Positions 1-8,802 of a stretch of 64,000 nucleotides of DNA are shown in pieces; within the stretch, counting starts at the first letter, position 1, and each line of letters begins with the position of its first letter. Source of the stretch: Candidatus Gastranaerophilales bacterium (GTDB lineage: Bacteria; Cyanobacteriota; Vampirovibrionia; Gastranaerophilales; Gastranaerophilaceae). The position numbers and the translations under genes are program-made. The notes beneath the pieces were generated by a model, which was not told where the DNA came from, searched no databases, and saw nothing but the letters and a program-made list of their open reading frames with translations. Location: NCBI GenBank assembly GCA_944324915.1, contig CALUYD010000004.1, positions 62,001-126,000 of the forward strand, written 5' to 3'.

Positions 1-1234
1 TCATAGAGCAATTATTTTTGGTGCTTTAACAAACGGGAAAATTAAAATAAAAAACCTCTCTAAAGGTCAAGATTGCCTATCTACCCTTAAAATCTTTGAA
101 AAATTAGGGGTAAAATATGAATTTATCTCTGATAGAGATTTGATTTTAAATTCTTCAAATGGTATTACATCAAATAAAGAAATGACTTTTGATTGCGGTA
201 ATTCAGGAACAACCACAAGACTTTTATCAGGGCTATTATCTTGGCAAAACTTTAACTCAACATTAATTGGAGATGAAAGTTTATCTAAACGCCCTATGAA
301 AAGAGTAATTGAACCGCTTAAATTAATGGGTGCCGATATTTCATCAAACGACAATAAATTGCCTATTAAAATAAAAGGCAAATCACTAAAGGGAATTGAA
401 TATTTTTCGCCCATTCCATCAGCGCAGGTTAAAAGTTGTCTTATGCTTGCAGGGCTTGGCGCACAAGATGAAACAACAATTTATGAAAAAACGCTATCAA
501 GAAATCATTCAGAGATAATGCTTAAATATCTTGAAGCTGATATTGAATATGGAAAAGATGAAAAAGGTTTTTATACAAAAATCAAAAAATCAAAATTAAC
601 TCCTAAAGATATAGAAATCGTTGGAGATATTTCATCTGCGGCATTTTTTATGGTTGCAGGAGCAATTATTCCAAATTCATCAATCATAATTAAAAATGTC
701 GGTATAAACCCTACAAGAACAGGTATTATAGATATTTTTAAGCAAGCAAAAATAAATTTTGAAATATTAAACCAAAAAACCGTATCAAATGAACTTTGCG
801 CCGATATTAAAGTAAATTATACAAAAAATATCCAGCCTTTTAAAATTGAAGGCGATATAGTTCCAAGATTAATCGATGAAATACCGATTTTAGCGGTACT
901 TGCTACTCAAGCACAAGGAAAAAGCATAATAAAAGACGCTAAAGACCTTAGAAACAAAGAATCAGACAGAATTAAAACAATTTGCGAAAGTTTTAAACAA
1001 TTAGGACTTGAAATTGAAGAAAAAGATGACGGTTTTGAAATCGTAGGCAAAAAAATTATTGATAAAAAAGCAACTCTTGAAACACATCTTGATCATAGGC
1101 TTGCTATGAGCTATTTTGTACTTTCTTTGATTAATGAAAAAGAAATGATAATAAAAGGCTTTGATTGCATTAACACTTCATTTCCGGAGTTTTTGGATTT
1201 GATGAAAAAAATTAAGTGTACTTCTTGCCATTAA
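1..1234 (+). CDS. aroA: 3-phosphoshikimate 1-carboxyvinyltransferase (EPSP synthase), 5' end outside the window
   Basis: EPSP synthase joins shikimate-3-phosphate and phosphoenolpyruvate in the shikimate pathway (cytosol). The frame is already open at base 2 and reads SHRAIIFGALTNG-like sequence, so the true start lies left of the window. The ATG at 140 is internal. About 410 codons are present against a usual length near 430. Family signatures seen: GNSGTTTRLLSG near codon 67, KESDRIKTI near codon 320 and DHRLAMSY near codon 364. The stop is 25 bases before the ATG of the next gene, whose promoter overlaps the aroA 3' end. Identification is very secure. Confidence 0.96.
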   Translation, partial: HRAIIFGALTNGKIKIKNLSKGQDCLSTLKIFEKLGVKYEFISDRDLILNSSNGITSNKEMTFDCGNSGTTTRLLSGLLSWQNFNSTLIGDESLSKRPMKRVIEPLKLMGADISSNDNKLPIKIKGKSLKGIEYFSPIPSAQVKSCLMLAGLGAQDETTIYEKTLSRNHSEIMLKYLEADIEYGKDEKGFYTKIKKSKLTPKDIEIVGDISSAAFFMVAGAIIPNSSIIIKNVGINPTRTGIIDIFKQAKINFEILNQKTVSNELCADIKVNYTKNIQPFKIEGDIVPRLIDEIPILAVLATQAQGKSIIKDAKDLRNKESDRIKTICESFKQLGLEIEEKDDGFEIVGKKIIDKKATLETHLDHRLAMSYFVLSLINEKEMIIKGFDCINTSFPEFLDLMKKIKCTSCH

Positions 1235-1253
1235 TCGATGTTTGTTGTATTAT
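1225..1253 (+). promoter_or_regulatory. Sigma70-type promoter giving a leaderless nrtR transcript
   Basis: TTGCCA (1225-1230), a 17-base spacer and TATTAT (1248-1253) precede the ATG at 1260 by only 6 bases, so transcription should begin at or next to the start codon. No Shine-Dalgarno sequence is present. The -35 lies inside the last codons of aroA. Confidence 0.65.
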
Positions 1254-1259
1254 AGCCGT

Positions 1260-1946
1260 ATGAGAACATTTGCGGAAACAAAAACACACGAAGTCACAGT
1301 CGACGTTGTAATTTTAACAATTCATGATAACAAACTTAAAGTTTTGCTAATTAAACGTGCAAACGAACCTTTTAGAGGTAAATGGTCAATCCCCGGCGGA
1401 TTTATCAGATTATCAGAAAATATTGACGATGCGGCGCTTCGTGTCTTAAAAGAAAAAACAAATGTTTCTAACATTTATTTAGAACAATTATACACATTCG
1501 GCGACCCTTTGCGTTATCCTAATGCTCGTGTCATAACTTGTGCTTATTTTGCACTATTGAGAGCAGAAGATATAAAACTTGATATAAAAGGAGCTCAAGG
1601 TGTATCAGATATTCAATGGCATGAAGTTGAAAAACTACCGCCATTAGCTTTTGACCACAAAGAAATTATTGATTATTCTCTTAAAAGAACTCGTGAAAGA
1701 TTGGAATTATGCCCAATTGCATTCCAATTATTACCTAAAAAATTCACATTAACAGAATTACAAAAATCTTACGAATTAATTTTGAAAAAAGACTTAGATA
1801 AAAGAAATTTCAGAAAAAAAATGTTATCTTCAAACATTTTGGTTGAAACAAATGAATATACAAAATCCGTTTCAAAACGCCCAGCAGCGCTTTATTCATT
1901 TGATAATATCACTCTTAATTCTAAACGTGGTCATTTCTTTTCTTAA
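1260..1946 (+). CDS. nrtR: NrtR-family transcriptional regulator (Nudix-like domain plus winged helix)
   Basis: The N-terminal two thirds is a Nudix fold (PGGFIRLSE near residue 45). The C-terminal part has the NrtR winged-helix pattern (PIAFQLLPKKFTLTELQ, then KRNFRKKML and KRPAALYSF). NrtR proteins bind ADP-ribose-type ligands and repress NAD-metabolism genes. In the Nudix box the catalytic REXXEE segment reads RVLKEK, so two of the usual acidic residues are lost. This suggests ligand sensing rather than hydrolysis. I chose the ATG at 1260 over the TTG at 1242 because a -10 box ends 6 bases before it. nadK lies two genes away on the other strand. A pyrophosphohydrolase role is less likely. 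Confidence 0.85.
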   Translation: MRTFAETKTHEVTVDVVILTIHDNKLKVLLIKRANEPFRGKWSIPGGFIRLSENIDDAALRVLKEKTNVSNIYLEQLYTFGDPLRYPNARVITCAYFALLRAEDIKLDIKGAQGVSDIQWHEVEKLPPLAFDHKEIIDYSLKRTRERLELCPIAFQLLPKKFTLTELQKSYELILKKDLDKRNFRKKMLSSNILVETNEYTKSVSKRPAALYSFDNITLNSKRGHFFS

Positions 1947-1947
1947 T

Positions 1948-3543
1948 TTATTTAATCAAAGTTTTTGCAAAATCAATTGTTTGTTGAGTTACTTCACCGC
2001 TTGCAAGCTGAGCTAGCGCTTCAAGACGTCTGTTTTCATCTAAGATTTCAATTTTGATATTTGTATTATCACTATGAGTTTTTGTAATCCAAATAAAATT
2101 ATCTGCCTTAGCGCAAATTATAGGCTGATGAGTAATACATATAATTTGAGAGGTTTTTGATAGTTCAATCATCGCTTGAGCTACTGAATTAGATGTAATA
2201 CCTGAAATACCTGTATCAATTTCATCAAAAACAACAACAGAAACATTATCCACAAGAGCAAAAACGGTCTTTAGCGCAAGCATAACTCTTGAAATTTCAC
2301 CGCCTGAAGCTACTTTTGATAATTGTGATAAATTTTGATTTTTATTTGTTGAAATCATAAATTCAACACTATCAACTCCATTTTCATTTTTTGAAATCGG
2401 GCTAACTTTTATTTCAAATTGAGCTTCTTTTAATTCAAGATTTTTTAATTTTTCTTCTACTAATTTTGATAATTCTTGAGCATATTTTTTTCTATATTGA
2501 CTGATACTTTCGCTCAAAATTTCAAGATTAGATAATAAAGTGTTGTAATTTTCTTCTAAAACCTCGATATTATTATCACCATTTGTTAATTCATTTAATT
2601 TTTTTTCAATATTATCTCGCTCAATATCAAGATTTTCTCCGTATTTTCTTTTTAGCTTTTGAATTAGAGAAATTCTTTCGTTTAATTCATCTAATCTTAT
2701 AGGATTTAGCTCTAAATCTGAAGAATAATCCCTTAAAAATACTGCAACATCTTTTAAGTTCTCAAAAGCATCAAACAGTGAATTTTGAGCTTCAAGCAAA
2801 TTTTTATCAAGCTCTGATAAAGATGAAATTGTATATTTAATTTTACTAAGCGCTTCAACTATACTTTGATTATCGCCATAAAGCGCATAATAAGAAGAAT
2901 AAGAGCCTTCTTTTAATTCTTGAACATTTGATAAAATATTCAATTCTTCTTTTAATTCTTCTTCCTCATTTTCTTTAACTGCCGCTTCATCAAGCTCATG
3001 CAGTTGAAAGTTTAAAAATTCAATTTCTTTTTCATTATTTTCAAGATTACTTCTCAAATTTTCAAGTTTTTTTTCAACCTCTCTAAATTCAGAATAATTT
3101 TCTTTATAGTTCTTAATTAATTCATCAAATTCAACACTTTTTTTTGAAATATAACTATCTAAAAGATGAATATGACTTTTAGGCTGAATATAAGAGTATG
3201 TCTGATGTTGAGAATGAATATCCGCCAAAGTTTCTCTTAAATCTTTGATTTCATCTAAACTTGATAAAATACCGTTTAATCTAAATTTTGATTGGGTTGA
3301 AATCTCTCTTGAAATAACTGTTTCAACACCTTTATCTTCAAATACGGCTTCAATATAGCAAGGTGATTGCTTATCTAAAACAACCTCTTTTGAAACTTTC
3401 GCCCCTAAAACACTATCAAGCGCTTTTATTATAATACTTTTACCTGCGCCTGTTTCACCGCATAAAACATTAAAACCTTTGGTAAAATCAAGGCATGCCT
3501 CTTTTAAAAGTATGAAATTTTTGATTTTTAGTGATTTTAACAT
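1948..3543 (-). CDS. recN: DNA repair protein RecN
   Basis: RecN is an SMC-like ATPase that acts at double-strand breaks in recombinational repair. The protein has 531 residues, slightly shorter than the usual 550 or so. Walker A GETGAGKS is near residue 30. A long coiled-coil region runs from about residue 130 to 370. The signature region SKVASGGEISRVMLALK is followed by Walker B VVVFDEIDTGISG near residue 440. The gene follows nadK by 2 bases, a pairing also common in other bacteria, so the two are probably co-transcribed. It converges with nrtR with a single base between the stop codons. Confidence 0.95.
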   Translation of the reverse strand: MLKSLKIKNFILLKEACLDFTKGFNVLCGETGAGKSIIIKALDSVLGAKVSKEVVLDKQSPCYIEAVFEDKGVETVISREISTQSKFRLNGILSSLDEIKDLRETLADIHSQHQTYSYIQPKSHIHLLDSYISKKSVEFDELIKNYKENYSEFREVEKKLENLRSNLENNEKEIEFLNFQLHELDEAAVKENEEEELKEELNILSNVQELKEGSYSSYYALYGDNQSIVEALSKIKYTISSLSELDKNLLEAQNSLFDAFENLKDVAVFLRDYSSDLELNPIRLDELNERISLIQKLKRKYGENLDIERDNIEKKLNELTNGDNNIEVLEENYNTLLSNLEILSESISQYRKKYAQELSKLVEEKLKNLELKEAQFEIKVSPISKNENGVDSVEFMISTNKNQNLSQLSKVASGGEISRVMLALKTVFALVDNVSVVVFDEIDTGISGITSNSVAQAMIELSKTSQIICITHQPIICAKADNFIWITKTHSDNTNIKIEILDENRRLEALAQLASGEVTQQTIDFAKTLIK

Positions 3544-3545
3544 AT

Positions 3546-4343
3546 CTATTTCTTTGGTGATAATGACCAGTGTAATTTTTCTTTTAAAATATCATAGAAT
3601 TTATCTTTTTTTTGATTTAAAACTAAAAGTTTTGCAAAATTATCATTTTTTTCTATGGTTATTTCATTTTCTACAATTATATCAACTTGTCCGTCAAAAG
3701 AAACATTTAATTTTGCAGGATTTTCGTGATTTTTTATTGCGATTTTTTCATTGCTCGATACAACAATCGGGCGCATATTTAATGTATGAGGACAAATCGG
3801 AATAATTAAAAAACAATCTACTTCAGGAGATACTATCGGGCCTCCCGCAGATAGTGAATAAGCGGTAGAACCTGTTGGAGTTGAGATAATTAAACCGTCT
3901 GCAATATATGAACATAATTTTTTATCGTTTATGTATAAATCAAGCGTAGAACTTCTTGCGCAATTAACACCTTTTATAACGACATCATTTAGTGCTGTTT
4001 CATTATTTGCTTTCAACATTAAACGATTTTCAATTGAAAATTCTTTATTTTTTAATTTATTAACTACTTCATTTATTTCATCAGGCTTTGCTTGGGTTAA
4101 ATAGCCTAATCTGCCTACGTTAAAACCTAAAATCGGAATTTTATAATTTGAATAAAATCTTGAAGCCTTTAAAAATGTACCATCTCCGCCGATAACCACT
4201 GCTAAATCAATATCAGCGCTCATGTTATCAACATTCATCAAAGCTGAATTATTAAATATTTTTAATAATTTTTCAGCAAGATTTTTTGATTCAACAACAT
4301 CTGAATTATAGATTATTCCAATTTTTTCAAAAGTTTTATGCAT
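3546..4343 (-). CDS. nadK: NAD kinase
   Basis: NAD kinase phosphorylates NAD to NADP in the cytosol. The protein has 265 residues. It shows the family GGDGTFLKA motif near residue 52 and the NAD-binding TPTGSTAYSLSAGGPIV segment near residues 153-170. The ATG at 4343 lacks a ribosome binding site and sits 6 bases after an extended -10 box, so its mRNA is probably leaderless. It is first in a two-gene unit with recN. Proximity to the NrtR-like gene makes NAD(P) control plausible but unproven. Confidence 0.95.
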   Translation of the reverse strand: MHKTFEKIGIIYNSDVVESKNLAEKLLKIFNNSALMNVDNMSADIDLAVVIGGDGTFLKASRFYSNYKIPILGFNVGRLGYLTQAKPDEINEVVNKLKNKEFSIENRLMLKANNETALNDVVIKGVNCARSSTLDLYINDKKLCSYIADGLIISTPTGSTAYSLSAGGPIVSPEVDCFLIIPICPHTLNMRPIVVSSNEKIAIKNHENPAKLNVSFDGQVDIIVENEITIEKNDNFAKLLVLNQKKDKFYDILKEKLHWSLSPKK

Positions 4344-4349
4344 ATCTAT

Positions 4350-4358
4350 ATTTTAGCA
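4350..4358 (-). promoter_or_regulatory. Extended -10 promoter of nadK-recN, leaderless start
   Basis: Read on the minus strand the sequence is TGCTAAAAT, a TGn-extended -10 element, followed by 6 bases and the nadK ATG. No convincing -35 is seen 17 bases upstream, as expected for extended -10 promoters. Confidence 0.55.
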
Positions 4359-4425
4359 AAAAAATTTTTTTTGTTGATTTATAAAAATAATGGCATTTTT
4401 TTTATTTTTATGCTAGAAAGGATAT

Positions 4426-6402
4426 ATGAGATTAAATAGTGTTGTTAGGATCACCAACGGTAACATGGGTCGAGATGTTGCTTTTGGTCGAGCACCTAAA
4501 AAGGGTTATGAAGAACAAGATTTCAATAGAACGCTTAAGGTTTCATTTGATTATCTTGGGACGGAAAATGTATCATTAATTATGCATGGGGTGAGCTTCC
4601 CTGAAATTCAAGGACAGTATAATTCAAAAGTAGGTACTCCAAATGGCGCAGGTGAACTTGTCGAATTTACGCAATTACATGGATTTAATTCACACCAATT
4701 AGGTCCAAACGGCAAATTAAAATATGGCGACGACGATACATCACCATACAGTTCATCAGTATTTGAAAAAAATACATTATTTATTAATTTTAACCAACTT
4801 TTATCCGGTGATTATGCTTCAATTTTAGATGAAAAAGATTTAGCAAAATATCTTGAAAAACCAAAAGCTACATCTAAAAATTTCACAACTGCAAATTATA
4901 AAGAAGCAAAAAAAGATACAGATGCACTTTTAGATATTGCTTATAAAAACTTTAGCTCTAAATTAAAAGCAGGAAACAAAGATGCCATAAGACTTAATGA
5001 TGAATTTACGGCTTTTCAAAAACAAAATTCTCAATGGCTTGATTATTATGCAGTTTTAAGTATCATCACAAAACAACACAATACAGATTACTATCCCAAT
5101 TGGCCACAAGAAGATCAAAATCTTATTTATGATGTAAAACAAGGCGATACTGTTGCAAAACAAAGATTTGAAAGAATTATTGCAGATAACAAAGAAGAAA
5201 TAGAAAAATATAAATTCGCTCAATTCTTAGTTGATAAACAAACTAAAGCTGACAATATAGCAAGAGGCGGTTATGTTTATATTTCAGATCTTGAAGTTGG
5301 AACAAGCTCATTAGATGAACTTGTATTCAAAGATGTATTTTTACCAAACTACAAAATCGGCTGTAAATATGGCGGTATTAAAAATTCTCCACAATTATGG
5401 GGAATATCTATACCCGATCCTAATAAATTATTCAATAAAGACGGTTCACTTGGTCCATCAGGTCAATTTATTAAAGCAAAATTACAAAACGCTCTATCAG
5501 GCGCACAAAGTATCAGAATTGACCATGCTATGGGTCTTGTAAATCCATATTTATATAAACCTGAAAGCGTAAAATATGCGGTAGCTTTTGAAAACGGACA
5601 AAGAATTAAATATCCGATTAGAGAAGCTCTCCATGCCGGATACCTTTCAGAGCTTGGAATAGATAAAAACAATAACTATCAAAAGGTCTTATCTAAAATC
5701 GTAATTCCAACAATGGAAGAAATGGGAATAAATCCTCAAGATGTAATTTGGGAAGATTTAGGAAACGATGAAACAGGAATATTTGATAAAATATTCAGAG
5801 ATGAGCTTCATTTACCCGGAATTTCTTGCATGATTTGGGAAAAAGGAACAGACGCAAGACAAAAAAGAGATAATTGGGCTTATGTAGGTTGTCATGATAA
5901 TAAACCCGGTAGACAACTTGTACATGACAAAGAAACAAGAAAACAAGAACCTTGGAAAAGCGAATATTTAGTTGATGCTCTTCGTTGCGACCCATACAAA
6001 AGCGCCGAAAGATCAGCACTCGAACGAAAAATAACATTAAGCCCTAAAGAATTATGGAAAGCAAAATTAGCTGATTTATTCTATTCAACAAAGAATATTC
6101 AAATTTCATTTATGGATTTCTTTGGAATTAATAAATCATTCAATACTCCAGGGACTGTTGGAGCTGAAAATTGGTCATTAAGATTGAATTCAAATTACAA
6201 AGATACATATTATAGAGCATTGGAAAACAATGATTGGGCAATTAACATGCCGGAAATTTTAGAAATGGCAGTCCAAGCAAAATTCGATGAAGAAGTATCT
6301 AAAAACCATAAACCATATTGGGAAACAAGAGAACAAGTTGATCCAATTTTAAGAAAATTAAATTATTGGAAAAACGTATTAAAAGTAAAAGAGAGCAAAT
6401 AA
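4426..6402 (+). CDS. malQ: 4-alpha-glucanotransferase-like protein (GH77)
   Basis: GH77 enzymes (amylomaltase, disproportionating enzyme) transfer glucan chains in maltodextrin and glycogen metabolism. Landmarks in this 658-residue protein: RIDHAMGL near residue 363 with the nucleophile Asp, WEDLG near 442 with the acid/base Glu, and CHDNKPG near 490 in place of the usual THD. The first 30 or so residues are a polar, poorly ordered extension and there is no signal peptide, so it should be cytosolic. An AGAAAGGA ribosome binding site stands 4 bases before the ATG. The sequence is divergent, so exact specificity is uncertain. It belongs functionally with the two GH13 enzymes at 21-27 kb. Confidence 0.8.
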   Translation: MRLNSVVRITNGNMGRDVAFGRAPKKGYEEQDFNRTLKVSFDYLGTENVSLIMHGVSFPEIQGQYNSKVGTPNGAGELVEFTQLHGFNSHQLGPNGKLKYGDDDTSPYSSSVFEKNTLFINFNQLLSGDYASILDEKDLAKYLEKPKATSKNFTTANYKEAKKDTDALLDIAYKNFSSKLKAGNKDAIRLNDEFTAFQKQNSQWLDYYAVLSIITKQHNTDYYPNWPQEDQNLIYDVKQGDTVAKQRFERIIADNKEEIEKYKFAQFLVDKQTKADNIARGGYVYISDLEVGTSSLDELVFKDVFLPNYKIGCKYGGIKNSPQLWGISIPDPNKLFNKDGSLGPSGQFIKAKLQNALSGAQSIRIDHAMGLVNPYLYKPESVKYAVAFENGQRIKYPIREALHAGYLSELGIDKNNNYQKVLSKIVIPTMEEMGINPQDVIWEDLGNDETGIFDKIFRDELHLPGISCMIWEKGTDARQKRDNWAYVGCHDNKPGRQLVHDKETRKQEPWKSEYLVDALRCDPYKSAERSALERKITLSPKELWKAKLADLFYSTKNIQISFMDFFGINKSFNTPGTVGAENWSLRLNSNYKDTYYRALENNDWAINMPEILEMAVQAKFDEEVSKNHKPYWETREQVDPILRKLNYWKNVLKVKESK

Positions 6403-6412
6403 GCTCTCTTTT
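6387..6412. terminator. Bidirectional rho-independent terminator
   Basis: AAAAGAGAGC and GCTCTCTTTT form a 10-bp stem around a 6-base loop that contains the malQ stop codon. The A and T flanks make it work in both directions, separating malQ from the convergent lpt cluster. Confidence 0.8.
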
Positions 6413-6866
6413 ATTTATCTTCATCGTACTTTGAATAAACCACAAAAGATGGCGGTTTAATTACTGTTCTTGAAATAAGTTCACCTTTTTTATTATATGC
6501 AGTTAATAAAATCATCTTTGCGCTATCGTCATAACTTACACTATTGCAGCCATAGCAATTTTGCTCAAAAGTATAAGCGGGTTTCTTTTTATCATAAGGA
6601 TTTTTCATAGTAGCATTTAAATTTTCAACAAGTTTTTTTGCTACATCAGATGATTTTATATTTTTATTTTGTGCAAATTCTTCTAGCGCTCTTGAGGTAA
6701 ATATAGCGTTATTCGCCTTAATTTTAGCAGCTTTTGTTATTTCTTGTTTTTGAATAAAATGAGGAGAATAAAAAATTCCAACTCCCAATAAAACAATAAC
6801 TAAAACAATAACTTCAATTAAAGTAACCTTTTTAATTTTACTAAAATCTATTTTTATTTGTTTCAT
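6411..6866 (-). CDS. Type IV pilin-like (prepilin/pseudopilin-type) protein
   Basis: This 151-residue protein starts with a short basic segment, then VTLIEVIVLVIVLLGVGIF (residues 14-32). This matches the prepilin FTLIE-type helix with Glu at position +5 (E18). The usual Gly before the cleavage site is Lys13, so processing by prepilin peptidase is doubtful. The rest is a soluble, presumably extracytoplasmic domain with a CYGC pair near residue 94. It is last in the lptB operon, 2 bases after the glycosidase gene, with an AAAGGT ribosome binding site. Function unknown; pseudopilin-like minor protein or N-anchored membrane protein are both possible. Confidence 0.5.
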   Translation of the reverse strand: MKQIKIDFSKIKKVTLIEVIVLVIVLLGVGIFYSPHFIQKQEITKAAKIKANNAIFTSRALEEFAQNKNIKSSDVAKKLVENLNATMKNPYDKKKPAYTFEQNCYGCNSVSYDDSAKMILLTAYNKKGELISRTVIKPPSFVVYSKYDEDK

Positions 6867-6868
6867 AT

Positions 6869-7672
6869 CTACCTTTCTACAACCAAGAACGATTTAACTC
6901 TTCTTTGGAATTTACCTAGTGAACCTATATTGATATTTCTATAATTAACTGAGGTTGATAAACCACCGTCAAAAGCCATTGCTTTTTTTAGTTTAAGAGT
7001 ATTTTCCATATAATCTTTCATTTCATGAGCATCTACTTTATGGTCTTTTGTAAATATTACAATATATAGATATTTACCCTTTAAACCTATTGCTGTTCTT
7101 TCGCGTCTTTTTAAAATATCAACACTTTGATATTTTACAATACCATCCTCTTTAATTACAAACCCCTCATTAACTAAGTCCATATCAGGAGTAAGCATAG
7201 GGCCGGCTTGCAGAGCATGTTTTATTGTGTAGCCTTTTTTAATTGGTTCATTATGTAAAGCAATATCAAATTTTAATTTATGTCTTTTATTTTCTAAAAT
7301 TCTTAGTTCTGCTCTTGATAGGACTTCTTCATATCTTTTTTGTTTTTTTAAGTCCTTCATTAATTCGATATTATCTTCAACATCAGAAACAAGTTCATTA
7401 TCAATAGTTACATAAGAAACACTTTTACCCGTTTTAACATCAAAAAAACCACCATTAACAACTAAATCAAAACAATTATCATCATAAATTTTTTGTGTTG
7501 TAGTTAATTTATTTGACATATAAGGTTTAATTTTTGAACCGTATTTATTTGTATCAATTTTAAATACATAAACCCCTAAAGTATCATTAATAACTTCGAT
7601 TTTATCTTTCGCTAAAACAGGACACAGTGTCATAATTAAAGCTATTAACAACAAAAATATTTTCTTTTTCAT
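6869..7672 (-). CDS. Secreted phosphodiester glycosidase (NAGPA-like) domain protein
   Basis: A signal peptide covers residues 1-21 (KKKIFLLLIALIMTLCPVLA). The following NAGPA-type domain shows VVNGGFFDV near residue 73, GPMLTPD near 157, RTAIGLKGKYLYIVIF near 193-208 and FDGGLSTSV near 238. The family includes the enzyme that removes covering GlcNAc from mannose phosphate and many bacterial envelope proteins of unknown substrate. It overlaps the LPS permease gene at a shared base with an AAAGGA ribosome binding site, so it is translated as part of the lpt cluster. A role in modifying surface glycans is an inference from context. Confidence 0.8.
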   Translation of the reverse strand: MKKKIFLLLIALIMTLCPVLAKDKIEVINDTLGVYVFKIDTNKYGSKIKPYMSNKLTTTQKIYDDNCFDLVVNGGFFDVKTGKSVSYVTIDNELVSDVEDNIELMKDLKKQKRYEEVLSRAELRILENKRHKLKFDIALHNEPIKKGYTIKHALQAGPMLTPDMDLVNEGFVIKEDGIVKYQSVDILKRRERTAIGLKGKYLYIVIFTKDHKVDAHEMKDYMENTLKLKKAMAFDGGLSTSVNYRNINIGSLGKFQRRVKSFLVVER

Positions 7673-8802
7673 TATAAATCCTTTGCTTTCTTAATTACAA
7701 AAATTGATATAATAAATAAAATTATAGGAAATGCCGCAGCGATAAACGGCGGCAATACGGATTTTTGAGCCAATAAGTCAAAAAACGGCAAGGTTATATA
7801 GTAGCCAAAAATCATACCTACTGCTATGGTAAAACCAACCAACCTTTGAGAACGTGGCGGAGCAAAACCAAGCATACAGCCAATTATAGCAAATAAAATA
7901 CAAGTTAGAGGATGCAGGTATCTTTGATATAATTTTGCTTTAAAATACTTATATTCATCAGAAAAATTAGCTCTTTTTAATAACTTTGTATAATTGCTTA
8001 TCTGATGATTTGTAAACACACGCTCTTTTCTTGTGTTATTAAGCATTAAATCAAAAACTTCTTGGGCTTGATTTTTTTCGGTTAAAATTGGATATTTTTC
8101 TTTTTGAGAAACTTTTTTATATATTCCATCATCATCTATATCATAAATAAGAGCGTCCTCTAACATCCAGCAATCCTTTTGCTTATGAGCAATCGGAGCA
8201 AAAATAATGCTTTTAAACATTGTAGCGTCACTATATTTTTCGTGCGAAAAATTCATAACCGTAATTCCAAAAATTTCACTTGGAGAAAAATTGGATACAA
8301 TTATGTTTTGTTTTGGTGTTTTATCCGGATTTTCTACAATATATACAAAATGGCTTCCGCCGCCTCTTGATTCACCAAGTTTTTGAGAGGCAATCGGAAC
8401 AAGTTTATCATTAACCGTATAACAAAAGAATGATAAAACTACGCCCAAAACTATAACAGGAGCCATAATTCTATTAAATGAAAGCCCTATACCTCTTAAA
8501 ATTGATAATTCTGAATTTTTAGATAATCTATCAAATGTAAAAATTGAACCCAATAAAATACCCACAGGAATAGCTTTAGCTAAAACTTGAGGAATTTCAA
8601 GAACTAATCTTTTTAACCCCATCATAGGAGTATAAACATCATTTAGAATTTTTTTGATGATTTTAAATAATGTTTCAGGTGCTATCCATACAATTATAAA
8701 TAAAATCAAGCATACTAAAGTCGCACCCAAAACTTGAGATAAAATAAATTTATCCAGCAATGTTATTTTATAATTTTTAATTTTTGATAATACATCTATC
8801 AT
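7672..8802 (-). CDS. LptF/LptG-family LPS export permease
   Basis: This 376-residue YjgP/YjgQ-type inner membrane protein has about six transmembrane helices, three near residues 20-130 and three at the C-terminal end after residue 290. A periplasmic domain lies between them. It partners LptB to extract LPS from the inner membrane. Only one permease gene is here, while enterobacteria have both LptF and LptG, so it may form a homodimer or pair with a gene elsewhere. Its start overlaps the lptB stop (TAATG), which points to coupled translation. Confidence 0.88.
   Translation of the reverse strand: MIDVLSKIKNYKITLLDKFILSQVLGATLVCLILFIIVWIAPETLFKIIKKILNDVYTPMMGLKRLVLEIPQVLAKAIPVGILLGSIFTFDRLSKNSELSILRGIGLSFNRIMAPVIVLGVVLSFFCYTVNDKLVPIASQKLGESRGGGSHFVYIVENPDKTPKQNIIVSNFSPSEIFGITVMNFSHEKYSDATMFKSIIFAPIAHKQKDCWMLEDALIYDIDDDGIYKKVSQKEKYPILTEKNQAQEVFDLMLNNTRKERVFTNHQISNYTKLLKRANFSDEYKYFKAKLYQRYLHPLTCILFAIIGCMLGFAPPRSQRLVGFTIAVGMIFGYYITLPFFDLLAQKSVLPPFIAAAFPIILFIISIFVIKKAKDL

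Noticed and set aside
3479-3805. 108-codon open frame on the plus strand
   Set aside because: It is antisense to the recN start and nadK end, both secure genes, and has no ribosome binding site or family likeness.
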